This document shows, piece after piece, positions 44,422 through 53,140 of a stretch of DNA of 64,000 bases (the first letter of the stretch is position 1; each line of letters opens with the position of its first letter). Source of the stretch: an uncultured Sulfitobacter sp. (GTDB lineage: Bacteria > Pseudomonadota > Alphaproteobacteria > Rhodobacterales > Rhodobacteraceae); contig NZ_CANMFS010000001.1 in assembly GCF_947497275.1 (NCBI RefSeq), positions 558,001 through 622,000 on the forward strand. Reading direction: 5' to 3'. Made by a program: the position numbers and the translations under genes. Below the pieces are notes generated by a model that searched no databases, was not told where the DNA came from, and saw only the letters and a list, made by a program, of their open reading frames with translations.

Positions 44422-45261
44422 TCAACGGCCGCCGCGCGCCATGAAGGCCAGCCGTTCGAAGAGATGCACATCCTGTTCGTTCTTCAAGAGCGCGCCGTGC
44501 AATTTGGGCAACGACGACGTACCGTCCGCCTTGAGATCCTTGGCGTCCATATCTTCGGCCAGCAGCAGCTTGAGCCAATCGATGACTTCAGAGGTCGACG
44601 GCTTCTTCTTCAGACCCTGCTGGTCACGGATCCCGTAAAACTGTGTCAACGCCGTGGTCAGAAGCTCCTGCTTGATTCCGGGATGGTGCACCTCGACGAT
44701 CTTCTTGAGCGTGTCCATTTCGGGAAACTGGATGTAGTGAAAGAAACAGCGGCGCAGGAAGGCGTCCGGCAGCTCTTTCTCATTGTTCGAAGTGATGATG
44801 ACGATGGGGCGCACCTTGGCCTTGATTGTCTCGCCGGTCTCGTAGACGTAGAACTCCATCTTGTCGAGTTCCTGCAACAGGTCGTTGGGGAACTCGATGT
44901 CGGCCTTGTCGATCTCGTCGATCAGCAGCACCACCTTCTCTTGGGCCTCGAACGCCTCCCACAATTTGCCCTTGCGGATATAGTTGCGCACGTCGTGCAC
45001 CCTCTCATCGCCGAGCTGGCTGTCGCGCAGGCGGCTGACGGCGTCATACTCGTACAATCCTTGTTGCGCGCGGGTGGTGGATTTGATGTTCCATTCGATC
45101 ATCGGCAGACCGAGCGCGGAGGAGACCTGGCGGGCAAGTTCGGTTTTGCCGGTGCCCGGCTCGCCCTTCACCAGAAGTGGGCGTTCCAGTTGTACCGCAG
45201 CGTTAACCGCGATCTTGAGATCGTCTGTTGCGACGTAGTCCGCCGTCCCGTGAAATTTCAT
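44422..45261 (-). CDS. MoxR-family AAA+ ATPase
   Basis: Product of 279 residues from the ATG at 45261. Walker A is GEPGTGKTE (about 35-43), Walker B VVLLIDEIDKAD (about 110-121), sensor 1 IITSNNEKELP and the RRCFFHYIQFP arginine-finger region. The protein ends with a helical C-domain (DWLKLLLAEDMDAKDLK). MoxR ATPases work with VWA proteins as chaperones for cofactor insertion; the matching VWA gene follows after DUF2927 and a 55-residue membrane protein. Extra upstream codons to 45327 are not conserved. Confidence 0.92.
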   Translation of the reverse strand: MKFHGTADYVATDDLKIAVNAAVQLERPLLVKGEPGTGKTELARQVSSALGLPMIEWNIKSTTRAQQGLYEYDAVSRLRDSQLGDERVHDVRNYIRKGKLWEAFEAQEKVVLLIDEIDKADIEFPNDLLQELDKMEFYVYETGETIKAKVRPIVIITSNNEKELPDAFLRRCFFHYIQFPEMDTLKKIVEVHHPGIKQELLTTALTQFYGIRDQQGLKKKPSTSEVIDWLKLLLAEDMDAKDLKADGTSSLPKLHGALLKNEQDVHLFERLAFMARGGR

Positions 45262-45429
45262 AACAGTGTTAACCTTCCGAGCCAAGTTTCTGTTTCTTCG
45301 GGGAATCATCATAGCGTATGATTGCATAGTGACAATCGCGGACGTGTCCTATAGACCCCGCCGCAAGGAAATGTCGCTAGGGAGACGTCCACCGTGACAG
45401 TCGCTGATTATGTAGATGGGATGGGAAAA

Positions 45430-45852
45430 ATGAAGCAGGAAACGTTTTTGCCGGATGCGTATCGTCCCGCCGAGGACGAGCCATTCATGAACGACCGGCA
45501 GGTTGAATACTTCCGCCGTAAATTGTTGGACTGGAAAGCGGAGCTGCTGGTGGGCAGCCGCGGCACGATCGAGACACTTCAGGACGGCACACGCAACATT
45601 CCCGATGTGACCGACCGTGCCTCCGAAGAAACCGACCGCGCGCTTGAACTGCGCACCCGTGACCGTGCCCGCAAGCTGGTGTCAAAGATCGACGCGGCGC
45701 TGCGCCGTATCGAAGAGGGTGAGTTCGGCTATTGTTCGGTGACGGGTGATCCGATTTCGCTCAAGCGGCTGGATGCGCGGCCCATCGCCACGATGAGTCT
45801 CGAGGCGCAGGAGCGTCACGAGCGGCGCGAAAAAGTCCACCGCGACGATTGA
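45430..45852 (+). CDS. dksA: DksA-family RNA polymerase-binding regulator, single-cysteine type
   Basis: Product of 140 residues from the ATG at 45430. The coiled coil (FRRKLLDWKAELL to ALRRIEEGEF) and the tip Asp-x-x-Asp-x-Ala (DVTDRASEE) region are clear. Of the four zinc cysteines of E. coli DksA only Cys102 (GYCSVTGDP) remains, the others being Thr, Ser and Ala; the Rhodobacter DksA is known to be like this and still active. It tunes transcription with ppGpp. An alternative GTG start lies at 45394. A strong terminator follows. Confidence 0.93.
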   Translation: MKQETFLPDAYRPAEDEPFMNDRQVEYFRRKLLDWKAELLVGSRGTIETLQDGTRNIPDVTDRASEETDRALELRTRDRARKLVSKIDAALRRIEEGEFGYCSVTGDPISLKRLDARPIATMSLEAQERHERREKVHRDD

Positions 45853-45930
45853 GTGATCGCCGGATGATGCATCCGCGACTGCACGCCGTCTCTTTTCGGC
45901 GGGCCGCGTGCGGGTAGGTGACACAGTACC

Positions 45931-45960
45931 GCCGCAGCACCCGCTGCGGCTTTTTTGTTT
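45931..45960 (+). terminator. Rho-independent terminator after dksA
   Basis: GCCGCAGC-ACCC-GCTGCGGC forms an 8-bp perfect stem (45931-45950), followed directly by TTTTTTGTTT. It separates dksA from the flavin monooxygenase start at 45976. Confidence 0.92.
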
Positions 45961-45975
45961 TTAGGGAGCGCGAAG

Positions 45976-47151
45976 ATGGGGTTGGGCAACGCGATTGTGA
46001 TCGGTGCCGGTATCGGCGGTTTGACCTGCGCCATCGCACTCGCACGGCGCGGTGTTGCGGTCACGGTGATCGAACAGGCTCCTGCAATCCGCGAGGTGGG
46101 CGCGGGCCTTCAGATCAGCCCGAACGGGCTGGCCGTACTGCGCGCGTTGGGGCTGCGCAGGCGACTGCTGGAGCGGGGAGCTGTGCGGGGGCGTGCGGTG
46201 GTGTTGCGCGCCCACGACGCGGCCGGGGATGTGGCGCGGCTGGATCTGATGCGTCTGCCCGAGACGCAAACCTATCTTTTCGCGCACCGCGCCGATCTGG
46301 TCGATGTGCTGGTCCGCGCCGCGCGCGAGGCGAATGTGAGTTTCGAGATGGGGGTCGAGGTAACGTCGGTGTTACCCGGTGCCGTGCCGAAGATCACGCT
46401 CGCGGATGGCAGCACGCGACAGGCGGAATTGATCGTCGGTGCCGACGGCATTCATTCGCGCGCCCGTCCCGCGCTCAATGGCGCGGACGCTGCGTTTTTC
46501 ACCCAGCAGGTCGCATGGCGCGCGACGGTGCCCAATACAGTCGATCACCCGGATGTGGCGATGGTCACGATGGGCCCGGCACGCCATCTGGTCAGCTATC
46601 CGTTGCGGGGTGGAGAAATGGTCAACCTTGTCGCTGTGGAAGAGCGTCAGACCTGGGCCGAGGAAGGCTGGCATCATCCCGATGATCCGGCGCATCTGCG
46701 GGCGGCATTCGCGGGTTTTGGCGGTCTGGCCGGCGCACTGATCGAAGCGGTGGAGGCGCCGACGCTTTGGGGGCTTCACCGCCACCCCGTCGCCGCGCTT
46801 TGGCAGAAACAGAGCGTGGCGCTGCTGGGCGACGCCGCGCATCCGACGCTGCCCTTTCTGGCACAGGGCGCGAACATGGCGCTCGAAGACGCTTGGGTGC
46901 TGGCGCGCGAAGTGGCGCAGGACGGGCCCGGCGCATTGCCGCGCTACCAGAATGCGCGAATGTCGCGTGTGGCCCGGGTGATCAAGGCGGCTGAGGGCAA
47001 CGCATGGCGCTACCACCTGCGCCCCGGACCGTTGCGGTTCGCAGCCCACAACGCGCTGCGCCTTGGCAGCCGGGTCGCACCGGGCCGGATGCTCGGCGCG
47101 TTTGACTGGCTCTACGGTGAAGACGTGACAGGCGGGGTCAAGCTGTCCTAG
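45976..47151 (+). CDS. FAD-dependent monooxygenase (salicylate hydroxylase-like)
   Basis: Product of 391 residues from the ATG at 45976 (AGGGAG upstream). The Rossmann GAGIGG (about 9-14), the DG motif near 160 (VGADGIHSRAR) and GDAAHPTLPFLAQGANMALED near 285 define group A flavin monooxygenases. They hydroxylate aromatic rings using NAD(P)H and oxygen; ligand unknown. It has no catabolic neighbours. Its stop overlaps the convergent ornithine cyclodeaminase stop by four bases (CTAG). Confidence 0.88.
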   Translation: MGLGNAIVIGAGIGGLTCAIALARRGVAVTVIEQAPAIREVGAGLQISPNGLAVLRALGLRRRLLERGAVRGRAVVLRAHDAAGDVARLDLMRLPETQTYLFAHRADLVDVLVRAAREANVSFEMGVEVTSVLPGAVPKITLADGSTRQAELIVGADGIHSRARPALNGADAAFFTQQVAWRATVPNTVDHPDVAMVTMGPARHLVSYPLRGGEMVNLVAVEERQTWAEEGWHHPDDPAHLRAAFAGFGGLAGALIEAVEAPTLWGLHRHPVAALWQKQSVALLGDAAHPTLPFLAQGANMALEDAWVLAREVAQDGPGALPRYQNARMSRVARVIKAAEGNAWRYHLRPGPLRFAAHNALRLGSRVAPGRMLGAFDWLYGEDVTGGVKLS

Positions 47152-48191
47152 CCCGCGCGCTGCACCATCCCGAACAGATCGCGCGGGTCGTCGGGATCTG
47201 CCAGCATGTCGAGCGGGGTGAAAAAATCGGTCCCCTTGATCGCATCGCGCACATAGCACAGAGCCGAGAAATCCTCGATCGCGAAGCCGACGCTGTCGAA
47301 CAGCGTGATCTGGCGCGCGTCGGTGCGGCCGGTCGCGGCACCTGTCAGCACCTCCCAGAATTCTGTCACCGGATGATCGGCAGCCATCTGCTGAATCTCG
47401 CCCTCGATGCGGGTCTGTTCGGGGTATTCCACGAAAATATCTGCGCGCGACAGGATCGCGGGCGCAAGTTCGGTCTTGCCGGGGCAGTCGCCGCCGATGG
47501 CGTTGATGTGTACGCCGGCCCCGACCATGTTGTCAGTCAGGATCGTTGCGTATTGCTTGTCCGCCGTGCAGGTCGTGATGATCTGCGCGCCCATGATCGC
47601 GTCTTCGGCCGTCTTGCAGCGCACGATCCTGAGGCCGTGCCCTTCGAGATTCTTCGCGCATTTCTCCGTCGCCGCCGGGTCAGTGTCGAACAACCGGACC
47701 TCGTCGATCCCGACAACCGCCTTCATCGCCAGGCTTTGAAATTCCGATTGTGCGCCGTTGCCGATCATCGCCATCACCCGGCTGCTCGCGGGCGCCAGCA
47801 CCCGCGCCACCAGAGCCGACGTGGCCGCGGTGCGCAGCGCGGTCAGGATCGTCATTTCGGAGAACAGCACCGGATAGCCGGTCGCCACGTCCGACAACAG
47901 GCCGAAAGCTGTCACGGTTTGCAGGCCACCCTTGGTGTTGCCGGGGTGGCCGTTAACGTATTTGAAACCATACACATCGCCGTCCGACGTCGGCATCAAC
48001 TCGATGACGCCCACGTCCGAATGGCTGGCCACGCGCGGGGTCTTGTCGAACAGAGGCCAGCGGCGAAAGTCCGCTTCGATCCGGTCTGCGAGGCCGCGCA
48101 GCATGTCTTCGATGCCGATGTGGTGGATAAGCCGCATCATCTGGTCGACGGAAACGAAAGGAACGAGCGCCTTTTGCGAGGGTTGGGTCAT
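47148..48191 (-). CDS. ocd: Ornithine cyclodeaminase
   Basis: Product of 347 residues of the mu-crystallin/OCD family: KYVNGHPGNTKGGLQTV and FSEMTILTALRTAATSALVA substrate segments, MIGNGAQSEFQ NAD-binding loop and INAIGGDCPGKTEL. It converts ornithine to proline and ammonia. It follows arginase by 21 bp on the same strand, giving arginine to ornithine to proline. Regulation is probably by the divergent Lrp protein. Confidence 0.94.
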   Translation of the reverse strand: MTQPSQKALVPFVSVDQMMRLIHHIGIEDMLRGLADRIEADFRRWPLFDKTPRVASHSDVGVIELMPTSDGDVYGFKYVNGHPGNTKGGLQTVTAFGLLSDVATGYPVLFSEMTILTALRTAATSALVARVLAPASSRVMAMIGNGAQSEFQSLAMKAVVGIDEVRLFDTDPAATEKCAKNLEGHGLRIVRCKTAEDAIMGAQIITTCTADKQYATILTDNMVGAGVHINAIGGDCPGKTELAPAILSRADIFVEYPEQTRIEGEIQQMAADHPVTEFWEVLTGAATGRTDARQITLFDSVGFAIEDFSALCYVRDAIKGTDFFTPLDMLADPDDPRDLFGMVQRAG

Positions 48192-48212
48192 GTTAAATCT
48201 CCTGTTCGGCGA

Positions 48213-49133
48213 TCAATAGGCGCGGGTGGGGCGGTCGAACACACTGCGCCCCAAGGATGATGCGGCCAGATCGACCATCAGTCGTGCGGTGCGCCCGCGC
48301 TCATCGAGAAACGGATTGAGCTCGACCAGATCTAGCGAGGTCATCAGCGCGCTGTCGTGCAGCATCTCCATCACCAGATGGCCCTCGCGTACTGTTGCAC
48401 CGCCCGGAACGGTGGTGCCTACCGCAGGGGCTACCGCGGGATCGAGGAAATCAACGTCGAGCGACACATGAAGCATTCCGCCCGCCGCCGCGACCCGGTC
48501 GAGAAACGCGCTGAGCGGGCGGGCGATGCCCGTCTCGTCGATTTCGCGCATGTCGACACGGGTGATCGCCGTCTCCTGCAGTGCCGTGCGTTCCTCGGGA
48601 TCGACCGAGCGCAGACCGATCATCGCGATATTCTCGAACGGCACAGGCGCGGGCAGGGCAGGCCAGCCGCCGAACGTGCCACGTCCGGTAAAATAGCCCA
48701 CCGGTGTACCGTGCAGATTGCCGCTACCGGTGCTTTCAAGGGTGTGAAAATCGCTGTGCGCATCCAGCCAGAGCACAAACAGCGGCCGGTCCTGCGCAGC
48801 GGCATGGCGCATTGCGCCCAACACTGTTCCCGCAGCCAGCGCATGATCGCCGCCCATCGTGATGGGCATCCCGTCGCGCAGGGCCATTTCTGTGCTCTCG
48901 GCCAAGGCGTCGGTCCAGGCAATGGTTTCCGACTGGCGGTGAAGCCTGTCGTGCGGTTGCTCCGAGAAGGGGCGGGGCGTGACATTGCCGCGATCCGTCA
49001 CGCGATGCCCCAGATTTTCGAGCGCCTCGGCCAGACCGGCGGTGCGATACGCATCGGGGCCCATCAAACATCCCCGGCGGCGCTTGCCACTGTCCAAAGG
49101 TGCGCCTTGCAAAATGCAGTGTCGGTTGCTCAT
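48213..49133 (-). CDS. rocF: Arginase
   Basis: Product of 306 residues. All three manganese-binding boxes are visible: GGDHALAAG, WLDAHSDFHT and SLDVDFLDPAVAP, plus the LVELNP C-terminal box. It hydrolyses arginine to ornithine and urea in the cytosol. It is the first gene of an arginase-ocd operon, divergent from an Lrp/AsnC regulator 108 bp away; TATG-GTGCA-CATA at 49165-49177 is a small dyad in the gap. Confidence 0.95.
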   Translation of the reverse strand: MSNRHCILQGAPLDSGKRRRGCLMGPDAYRTAGLAEALENLGHRVTDRGNVTPRPFSEQPHDRLHRQSETIAWTDALAESTEMALRDGMPITMGGDHALAAGTVLGAMRHAAAQDRPLFVLWLDAHSDFHTLESTGSGNLHGTPVGYFTGRGTFGGWPALPAPVPFENIAMIGLRSVDPEERTALQETAITRVDMREIDETGIARPLSAFLDRVAAAGGMLHVSLDVDFLDPAVAPAVGTTVPGGATVREGHLVMEMLHDSALMTSLDLVELNPFLDERGRTARLMVDLAASSLGRSVFDRPTRAY

Positions 49134-49241
49134 GTCTCGATCCTTGTATTGGTCTGCGCTGTTATATGGTGCACATACGGTCTATGAACAGCGTACAAAC
49201 CGCCCGATCCGGCGGCATTTTGCGCAGATTGGATTGAACCT

Positions 49242-49667
49242 TTGGACAAAACGGATGAGCAGTTGATAGCGGCCCTGCGCCATGACGCGCGGGCGTCCTA
49301 TTCCGATCTTGCCGCGCGGCTGGGTCTGTCGCGCAGCACCGTGCGGGCGCGCATAGCCCAGTTGCAGACGCGCGGCGATATCATCGGGTTTTCTGTGGTC
49401 ACGCGTGCCGACGTCGCCCGCGATCCGGTGCGTGGGCTGATGATGATCGGGATCGAAGGCCGTGGTGCCGAACGGATCAAGCGCAATCTGGGTCAGATGG
49501 TCGAGTTGCGCGCGGTGCATTCAACCAACGGACGCTGGGATCTGATCGTCGAGATCGGGACGGCGACGCTGGCTGATTTTGACCGGGTGCTGGACCGGAT
49601 CCGCCGTCTGGACGGTGTGATGTCGAGCGAGACCAGCCTGCTTCTGAGCACGCGCAAGTCAGGTTAA
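49242..49667 (+). CDS. Lrp/AsnC-family regulator
   Basis: Product of 141 residues. HTH (YSDLAARLGLSRSTVRARIAQL) at about 18-40 is followed by the RAM ligand domain (GMMIGI-type strand, AVHSTNGRWDLIVEI). The only good in-frame start that preserves MDKTDEQL is a TTG at 49242, with GGATTG upstream; no ATG or GTG lies in frame nearby. Divergent from arginase, it most likely controls arginase-ocd with arginine or ornithine as signal, by analogy with other Lrp pairs. Confidence 0.9.
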   Translation: MDKTDEQLIAALRHDARASYSDLAARLGLSRSTVRARIAQLQTRGDIIGFSVVTRADVARDPVRGLMMIGIEGRGAERIKRNLGQMVELRAVHSTNGRWDLIVEIGTATLADFDRVLDRIRRLDGVMSSETSLLLSTRKSG

Positions 49668-50125
49668 CGGGTGCTGCGCGCCGCCATAAGCCACATGGCC
49701 GCAAGTATCAGCGATGCAATCGCGTTCCAGCCCGCCATGCTGATCCCCGCCAGTTGCCACGCGATGTCATCGCAGCGCACCAGCGGGGCGCCAAGGATTT
49801 GATCGAGCAGCTCATCGGCGCTCAACCCCGATACCCCGGTGGAGGTGCACGAAGTAGGGCCTTGCCACCAGCCTTGTTCGACCCCGACATGATAGGCGCC
49901 GATGCCGGCTGTGCCCAGCGCGGCAACCGCGCCAAGCCATGCAAGCGGCGCGCGACCGCTGATCAGAACCGCCGCGCCCACGGCGATTGCGGCGGCGTGC
50001 GGCCACCGTTGCCACAGGCACAGCTTGCACGGCGCCATGCCGCCCAGATGCTGAAAGCCGAACGCGGCGAGCAACAGTCCCGCCGATCCGAGTATCGCCA
50101 ACACCGTCCAGTACCGATAGGTCAT
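49664..50125 (-). CDS. dsbB: Disulfide bond formation protein B
   Basis: Product of 153 residues with four TM segments. The first redox pair is in APCKLCLW and the second is Cys in PTSC and VRC, as in DsbB. It reoxidises DsbA using quinone. The start at 50125 overlaps the upstream DedA-like gene (ATGA at 50122), so they are coupled. It converges with the Lrp gene with a 4-bp overlap of the 3' ends. Confidence 0.92.
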   Translation of the reverse strand: MTYRYWTVLAILGSAGLLLAAFGFQHLGGMAPCKLCLWQRWPHAAAIAVGAAVLISGRAPLAWLGAVAALGTAGIGAYHVGVEQGWWQGPTSCTSTGVSGLSADELLDQILGAPLVRCDDIAWQLAGISMAGWNAIASLILAAMWLMAARSTR

Positions 50126-50700
50126 AGCCACCTCAACGCAACGACACCGCCGATCAGAAGGACGACGAACAGCGTGAACATCAAAGGCAGACGCCTTTCG
50201 ATGAATGTCCGGACCGGTGCGCCGAACTTCCAAAGAAGGAATGCAACGACGAAAAACCGCAGCCCGCGCGCGATGATCGACGTTGCGATGAAGGTACCCA
50301 GCGGCATGCCGGTCCAGCCTGACATGATCGTGATAACCTTGAACGGAAAGGGGGTCACCCCGGCTGTCAGTACCGCCCAGAATCCCAGATCGTTGAAGCG
50401 CACGGCGAATTCGGCCATCGAATCGGCCTTGCCCATAGCTGTCAGGATCGGGGCGCCCAACGTCTCGTAGGCAAGCGCGCCTATGGCATAACCCAGAAGC
50501 CCCCCCAGAACCGATGCGCCGAGGGCCACGGTTGCAATCAGAAACGCGCGGTTGGGCCGGGCGATGATCATCGGGATCATGAACACATCTGGCGGTATCG
50601 GAAAAAAGGAGCTTTCGATGAAAGAAACGAACGCAAGAACCCACAACGCATTGTGATGGTTCGCAAGGCCGAGCGTCCAGTCATAAAGGCGTTGGATCAT
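50122..50700 (-). CDS. YqaA/DedA-like membrane protein
   Basis: Product of 192 residues with about five hydrophobic segments. SFIESSFFPIPPDVFMIPM near the N-terminus and GVTPFPFKVITIMSGWTGM near residue 120 are the SNARE-associated/DedA family signature. Members are linked to membrane lipid flipping or proton homeostasis. ATG at 50700 lacks a good ribosome binding site. Operon with dsbB. Confidence 0.88.
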   Translation of the reverse strand: MIQRLYDWTLGLANHHNALWVLAFVSFIESSFFPIPPDVFMIPMIIARPNRAFLIATVALGASVLGGLLGYAIGALAYETLGAPILTAMGKADSMAEFAVRFNDLGFWAVLTAGVTPFPFKVITIMSGWTGMPLGTFIATSIIARGLRFFVVAFLLWKFGAPVRTFIERRLPLMFTLFVVLLIGGVVALRWL

Positions 50701-50823
50701 CTTGAGGGGTCCCGTTAGCGCACATGTCTCAACACCATGAAGGGCGTGCGGCGTCAATAGCGGTACCCGCAGGCCGAGTTTGCACTTGCCCCCCGCGCGC
50801 CCACGCGTTAAATCCCGCGCAGT

Positions 50824-50907
50824 GCCCAAGTGGCGGAATGGTAGACGCAGGGGATTCAAAATCCCCCGCCGCGAGGCGTGCCGGTTCGAGTCCGGCCTTG
50901 GGTACCA
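50824..50907 (+). tRNA. tRNA-Leu (anticodon CAA)
   Basis: Acceptor GCCCAAG (50824-50830) pairs with CTTGGGT (50897-50903, one G-T pair); encoded CCA ends at 50907. The anticodon stem GGGGA/TCCCC encloses TTCAAAA, giving CAA. Long variable arm and GGTTCGAGTCC T-arm are present. Confidence 0.96.
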
Positions 50908-51337
50908 CCTTGGTTTTTCAAGGTTTTCCGCGTGTTTATTGCGCGAAGCATGAAGGTGCTTCCCACAGGTCGGTTCGGACCGCCGCATTTGACCGACGCG
51001 AGACAAGCTTTTTGGCTCGCATTTCTCGTCAACTTGCGACAGTTTCCAAGTTCTGACCAGTTGTTGATTGTATCTTGGCATAAGACCAGCCAGCCCTCGC
51101 CAGTTCCACATTATCCCCTTCGGCAATCCATGAGGCGATAGAGTTTTGCATCATCATCATGCGGCTGACGCCGATGGAATTTTTGCAGCGAAATGCGATG
51201 GACAAGATGGAGGCCTAACGCCAGAGATTTAACCCCAAGGATTTGGCGCAAAGCTGGAGAAAACTTGGGGCTTAGGTCAACTGCTATGAAACCGCGAGGG
51301 GCAGCGCGCCAGATGACGTCCACGCACGTTTGCAGGT
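50908..51337. other. 430-bp gap after tRNA-Leu(CAA)
   Basis: No recognisable gene or terminator. One minus-strand frame stays open across the left half, but its sequence resembles no family I know. No integrase, insertion-sequence ends or repeats of the tRNA were seen here, so there is no sign of an element at this tRNA. Confidence 0.4.
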
Positions 51338-52267
51338 TCAGCCGAGAACCGTAAGCCAGAGCCAGACCGTCAGGATCGAAATGCCGGTGGCGATCAGCAC
51401 TGATGATGCGGCGACACGTCGGCCACGGCCGTACATATTGGCGAAGATATAGGCGTTGAATCCGGGTGCCATCGCAGCGGTTAGGACACCGGCACGGAAC
51501 AGATCGGTCGGCACCGCAAGAGCAGATCCGAACACCCACACCAACGCGGGGTGGACCACCAGCGCCAGACAGCAGACCATCGCGATCGCTTTCATGTCGC
51601 CCTCCGGGCGGTACTGGATCAGCACACCGCCCAACGCGAAAAGAGCGGCTGGCAGGGCGGCCCGCACGATCAGGGACAGCGCGTCATCCACAACCGACGG
51701 CAGTGTCAGCCCCGACAGATTGAGCGCGAACCCGGCAACGATGCCGATGACGAGCGGATTGTGGAACATCGCGCGCGTTACTGCCCGCGCGAGGCCGAGC
51801 CCGCTTTGCCCACGGTTGCGTACGAATTCCATGACCGTGATCCCCAAACCGTAGCAAAACGGCGAGTGCATGGCGATGATCATGTAATTGCCGGTCAACG
51901 CATTGGCGCCGTAGGCCCGTTCCGAGATTGGCAACCCTAGGAGGACGGAGTTGGAGAACAGGCAGCAAAATCCTATCGCGACGCAGTCTTCCCAGTCGCG
52001 TTTGAAGAAGATCCGCGCCCCGACCGTGCCGAGCGCAAAGCAGATCGCCGCGCCCGCGTAGAAGCTGATCAAAAGGCGCGCGTCGAAGGCGCTACCCAGA
52101 TCGAGGTTCGCGATGGCCTGAAACAGCAAGCAAGGCACGGCAAAGCTCTGTGCAAAGCGCAGCACGCCGTCGACGCCACTGACCGGGAAATACCCCCGCC
52201 AAACCGCGACATAGCCGAAGCCGATGACCAGAAACACCGGCAGGATAACGTCAAGAAGGGTTTGCAT
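51338..52267 (-). CDS. AEC-family (auxin efflux carrier) transporter
   Basis: Product of 309 residues with about ten TM segments in two five-helix bundles; motifs GIVAGFALNLSG and MAPGFNAYIFANMYGRG are typical. Bacterial members move organic acids such as malate or malonate; substrate unknown. It lies downstream of the MBL gene on the same strand, 69 bp away, so it may be the last gene of the dacA-tatD operon. Confidence 0.9.
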   Translation of the reverse strand: MQTLLDVILPVFLVIGFGYVAVWRGYFPVSGVDGVLRFAQSFAVPCLLFQAIANLDLGSAFDARLLISFYAGAAICFALGTVGARIFFKRDWEDCVAIGFCCLFSNSVLLGLPISERAYGANALTGNYMIIAMHSPFCYGLGITVMEFVRNRGQSGLGLARAVTRAMFHNPLVIGIVAGFALNLSGLTLPSVVDDALSLIVRAALPAALFALGGVLIQYRPEGDMKAIAMVCCLALVVHPALVWVFGSALAVPTDLFRAGVLTAAMAPGFNAYIFANMYGRGRRVAASSVLIATGISILTVWLWLTVLG

Positions 52268-52336
52268 GGGCGCGGACTCGGGGCTGGGGATGTCGCCTTG
52301 CCTACACCCCCGCGCGGCAGTCCGAAAGGGGCCGCG

Positions 52337-53140
52337 TCAGTCCAGATCGAAGCGCAGCTGCATGCCGTCGAAGGCAGGATGTACATGATCCGGCGTCTCG
52401 TCGAGCAATGTTCGGTAATCGAGATCGGTGTGCATGTTGGTCAGCACGGCCTGTTTCGGGGCCACGTCCCTGATCCAGCCAAGCGTCTGGTCAAGATGGC
52501 TATGGGTCGGGTGCGGGTCGCGCCGCAGGGCGTCGACGATCCAGCAGCGCAAGCCCCTGAGATGATGCCACACATCATTTGGAATAGATGCAACATCAGG
52601 CAAGTACGCGACGTTGTTCACGCGAAACCCGAGGGCATTCATCCCGCCATGGGGAACCTCGAAGGGGGTAAAAGCCAGCGCCCCGCCTGGGCCGTCAATC
52701 CGCACATCACCGTCCATCAGGTTCATCTCGAGGATCGGCGGATACATCGAGCCTTCGGGCTGGATGAAGGCATAGCCGAAGCGGTCGATCAGCGCATCGT
52801 GAGTCGGCTGGTCGGCCCAGACCGGCAGACGCGCGCGCATGTTGATGACAATCATCCGCAGATCATCCATGCCGTGGACGTGATCGGCGTGCGCGTGGGT
52901 GTAGATCACGGCATCGAGCCGTCCGACGCCCGCGTCCAGAAGCTGGCTGCGCATGTCGGGAGAGGTGTCGATCAGCACTGTCGTGGTGCCCGCGTCCGTG
53001 ATCCGTTCTACGAGGATCGAACAGCGCCGGCGGTGGTTTTTCGGCTCGTGCGGATCGCAGGCACCCCAGACGCCGCCCAGACGCGGGACGCCCCCCGAAG
53101 AGCCGCAGCCCAGGATCGTGATGCGCATCTCGGCGGTCAT
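52337..53140 (-). CDS. MBL-fold metallohydrolase (PhnP-like)
   Basis: Product of 267 residues. LGCGSSGGVPRLGG at the start and the metal site THAHADHVHGMDDLR near residue 80 place it in the PhnP/lactamase-B superfamily of phosphodiesterases. Its ATG overlaps the tatD stop (ATGA), and an alternate start lies at 53128. In Rhodobacterales this gene usually follows tatD; the substrate is not known. Confidence 0.9.
   Translation of the reverse strand: MTAEMRITILGCGSSGGVPRLGGVWGACDPHEPKNHRRRCSILVERITDAGTTTVLIDTSPDMRSQLLDAGVGRLDAVIYTHAHADHVHGMDDLRMIVINMRARLPVWADQPTHDALIDRFGYAFIQPEGSMYPPILEMNLMDGDVRIDGPGGALAFTPFEVPHGGMNALGFRVNNVAYLPDVASIPNDVWHHLRGLRCWIVDALRRDPHPTHSHLDQTLGWIRDVAPKQAVLTNMHTDLDYRTLLDETPDHVHPAFDGMQLRFDLD

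Noticed and set aside
50824..51337. Second tRNA-Leu as an att site or the missing attR of the island
   Set aside because: Its 3' part differs from tRNA-Leu(TAG) outside the generic T-arm, no integrase is near, and host genes fill the intervening 20 kb.
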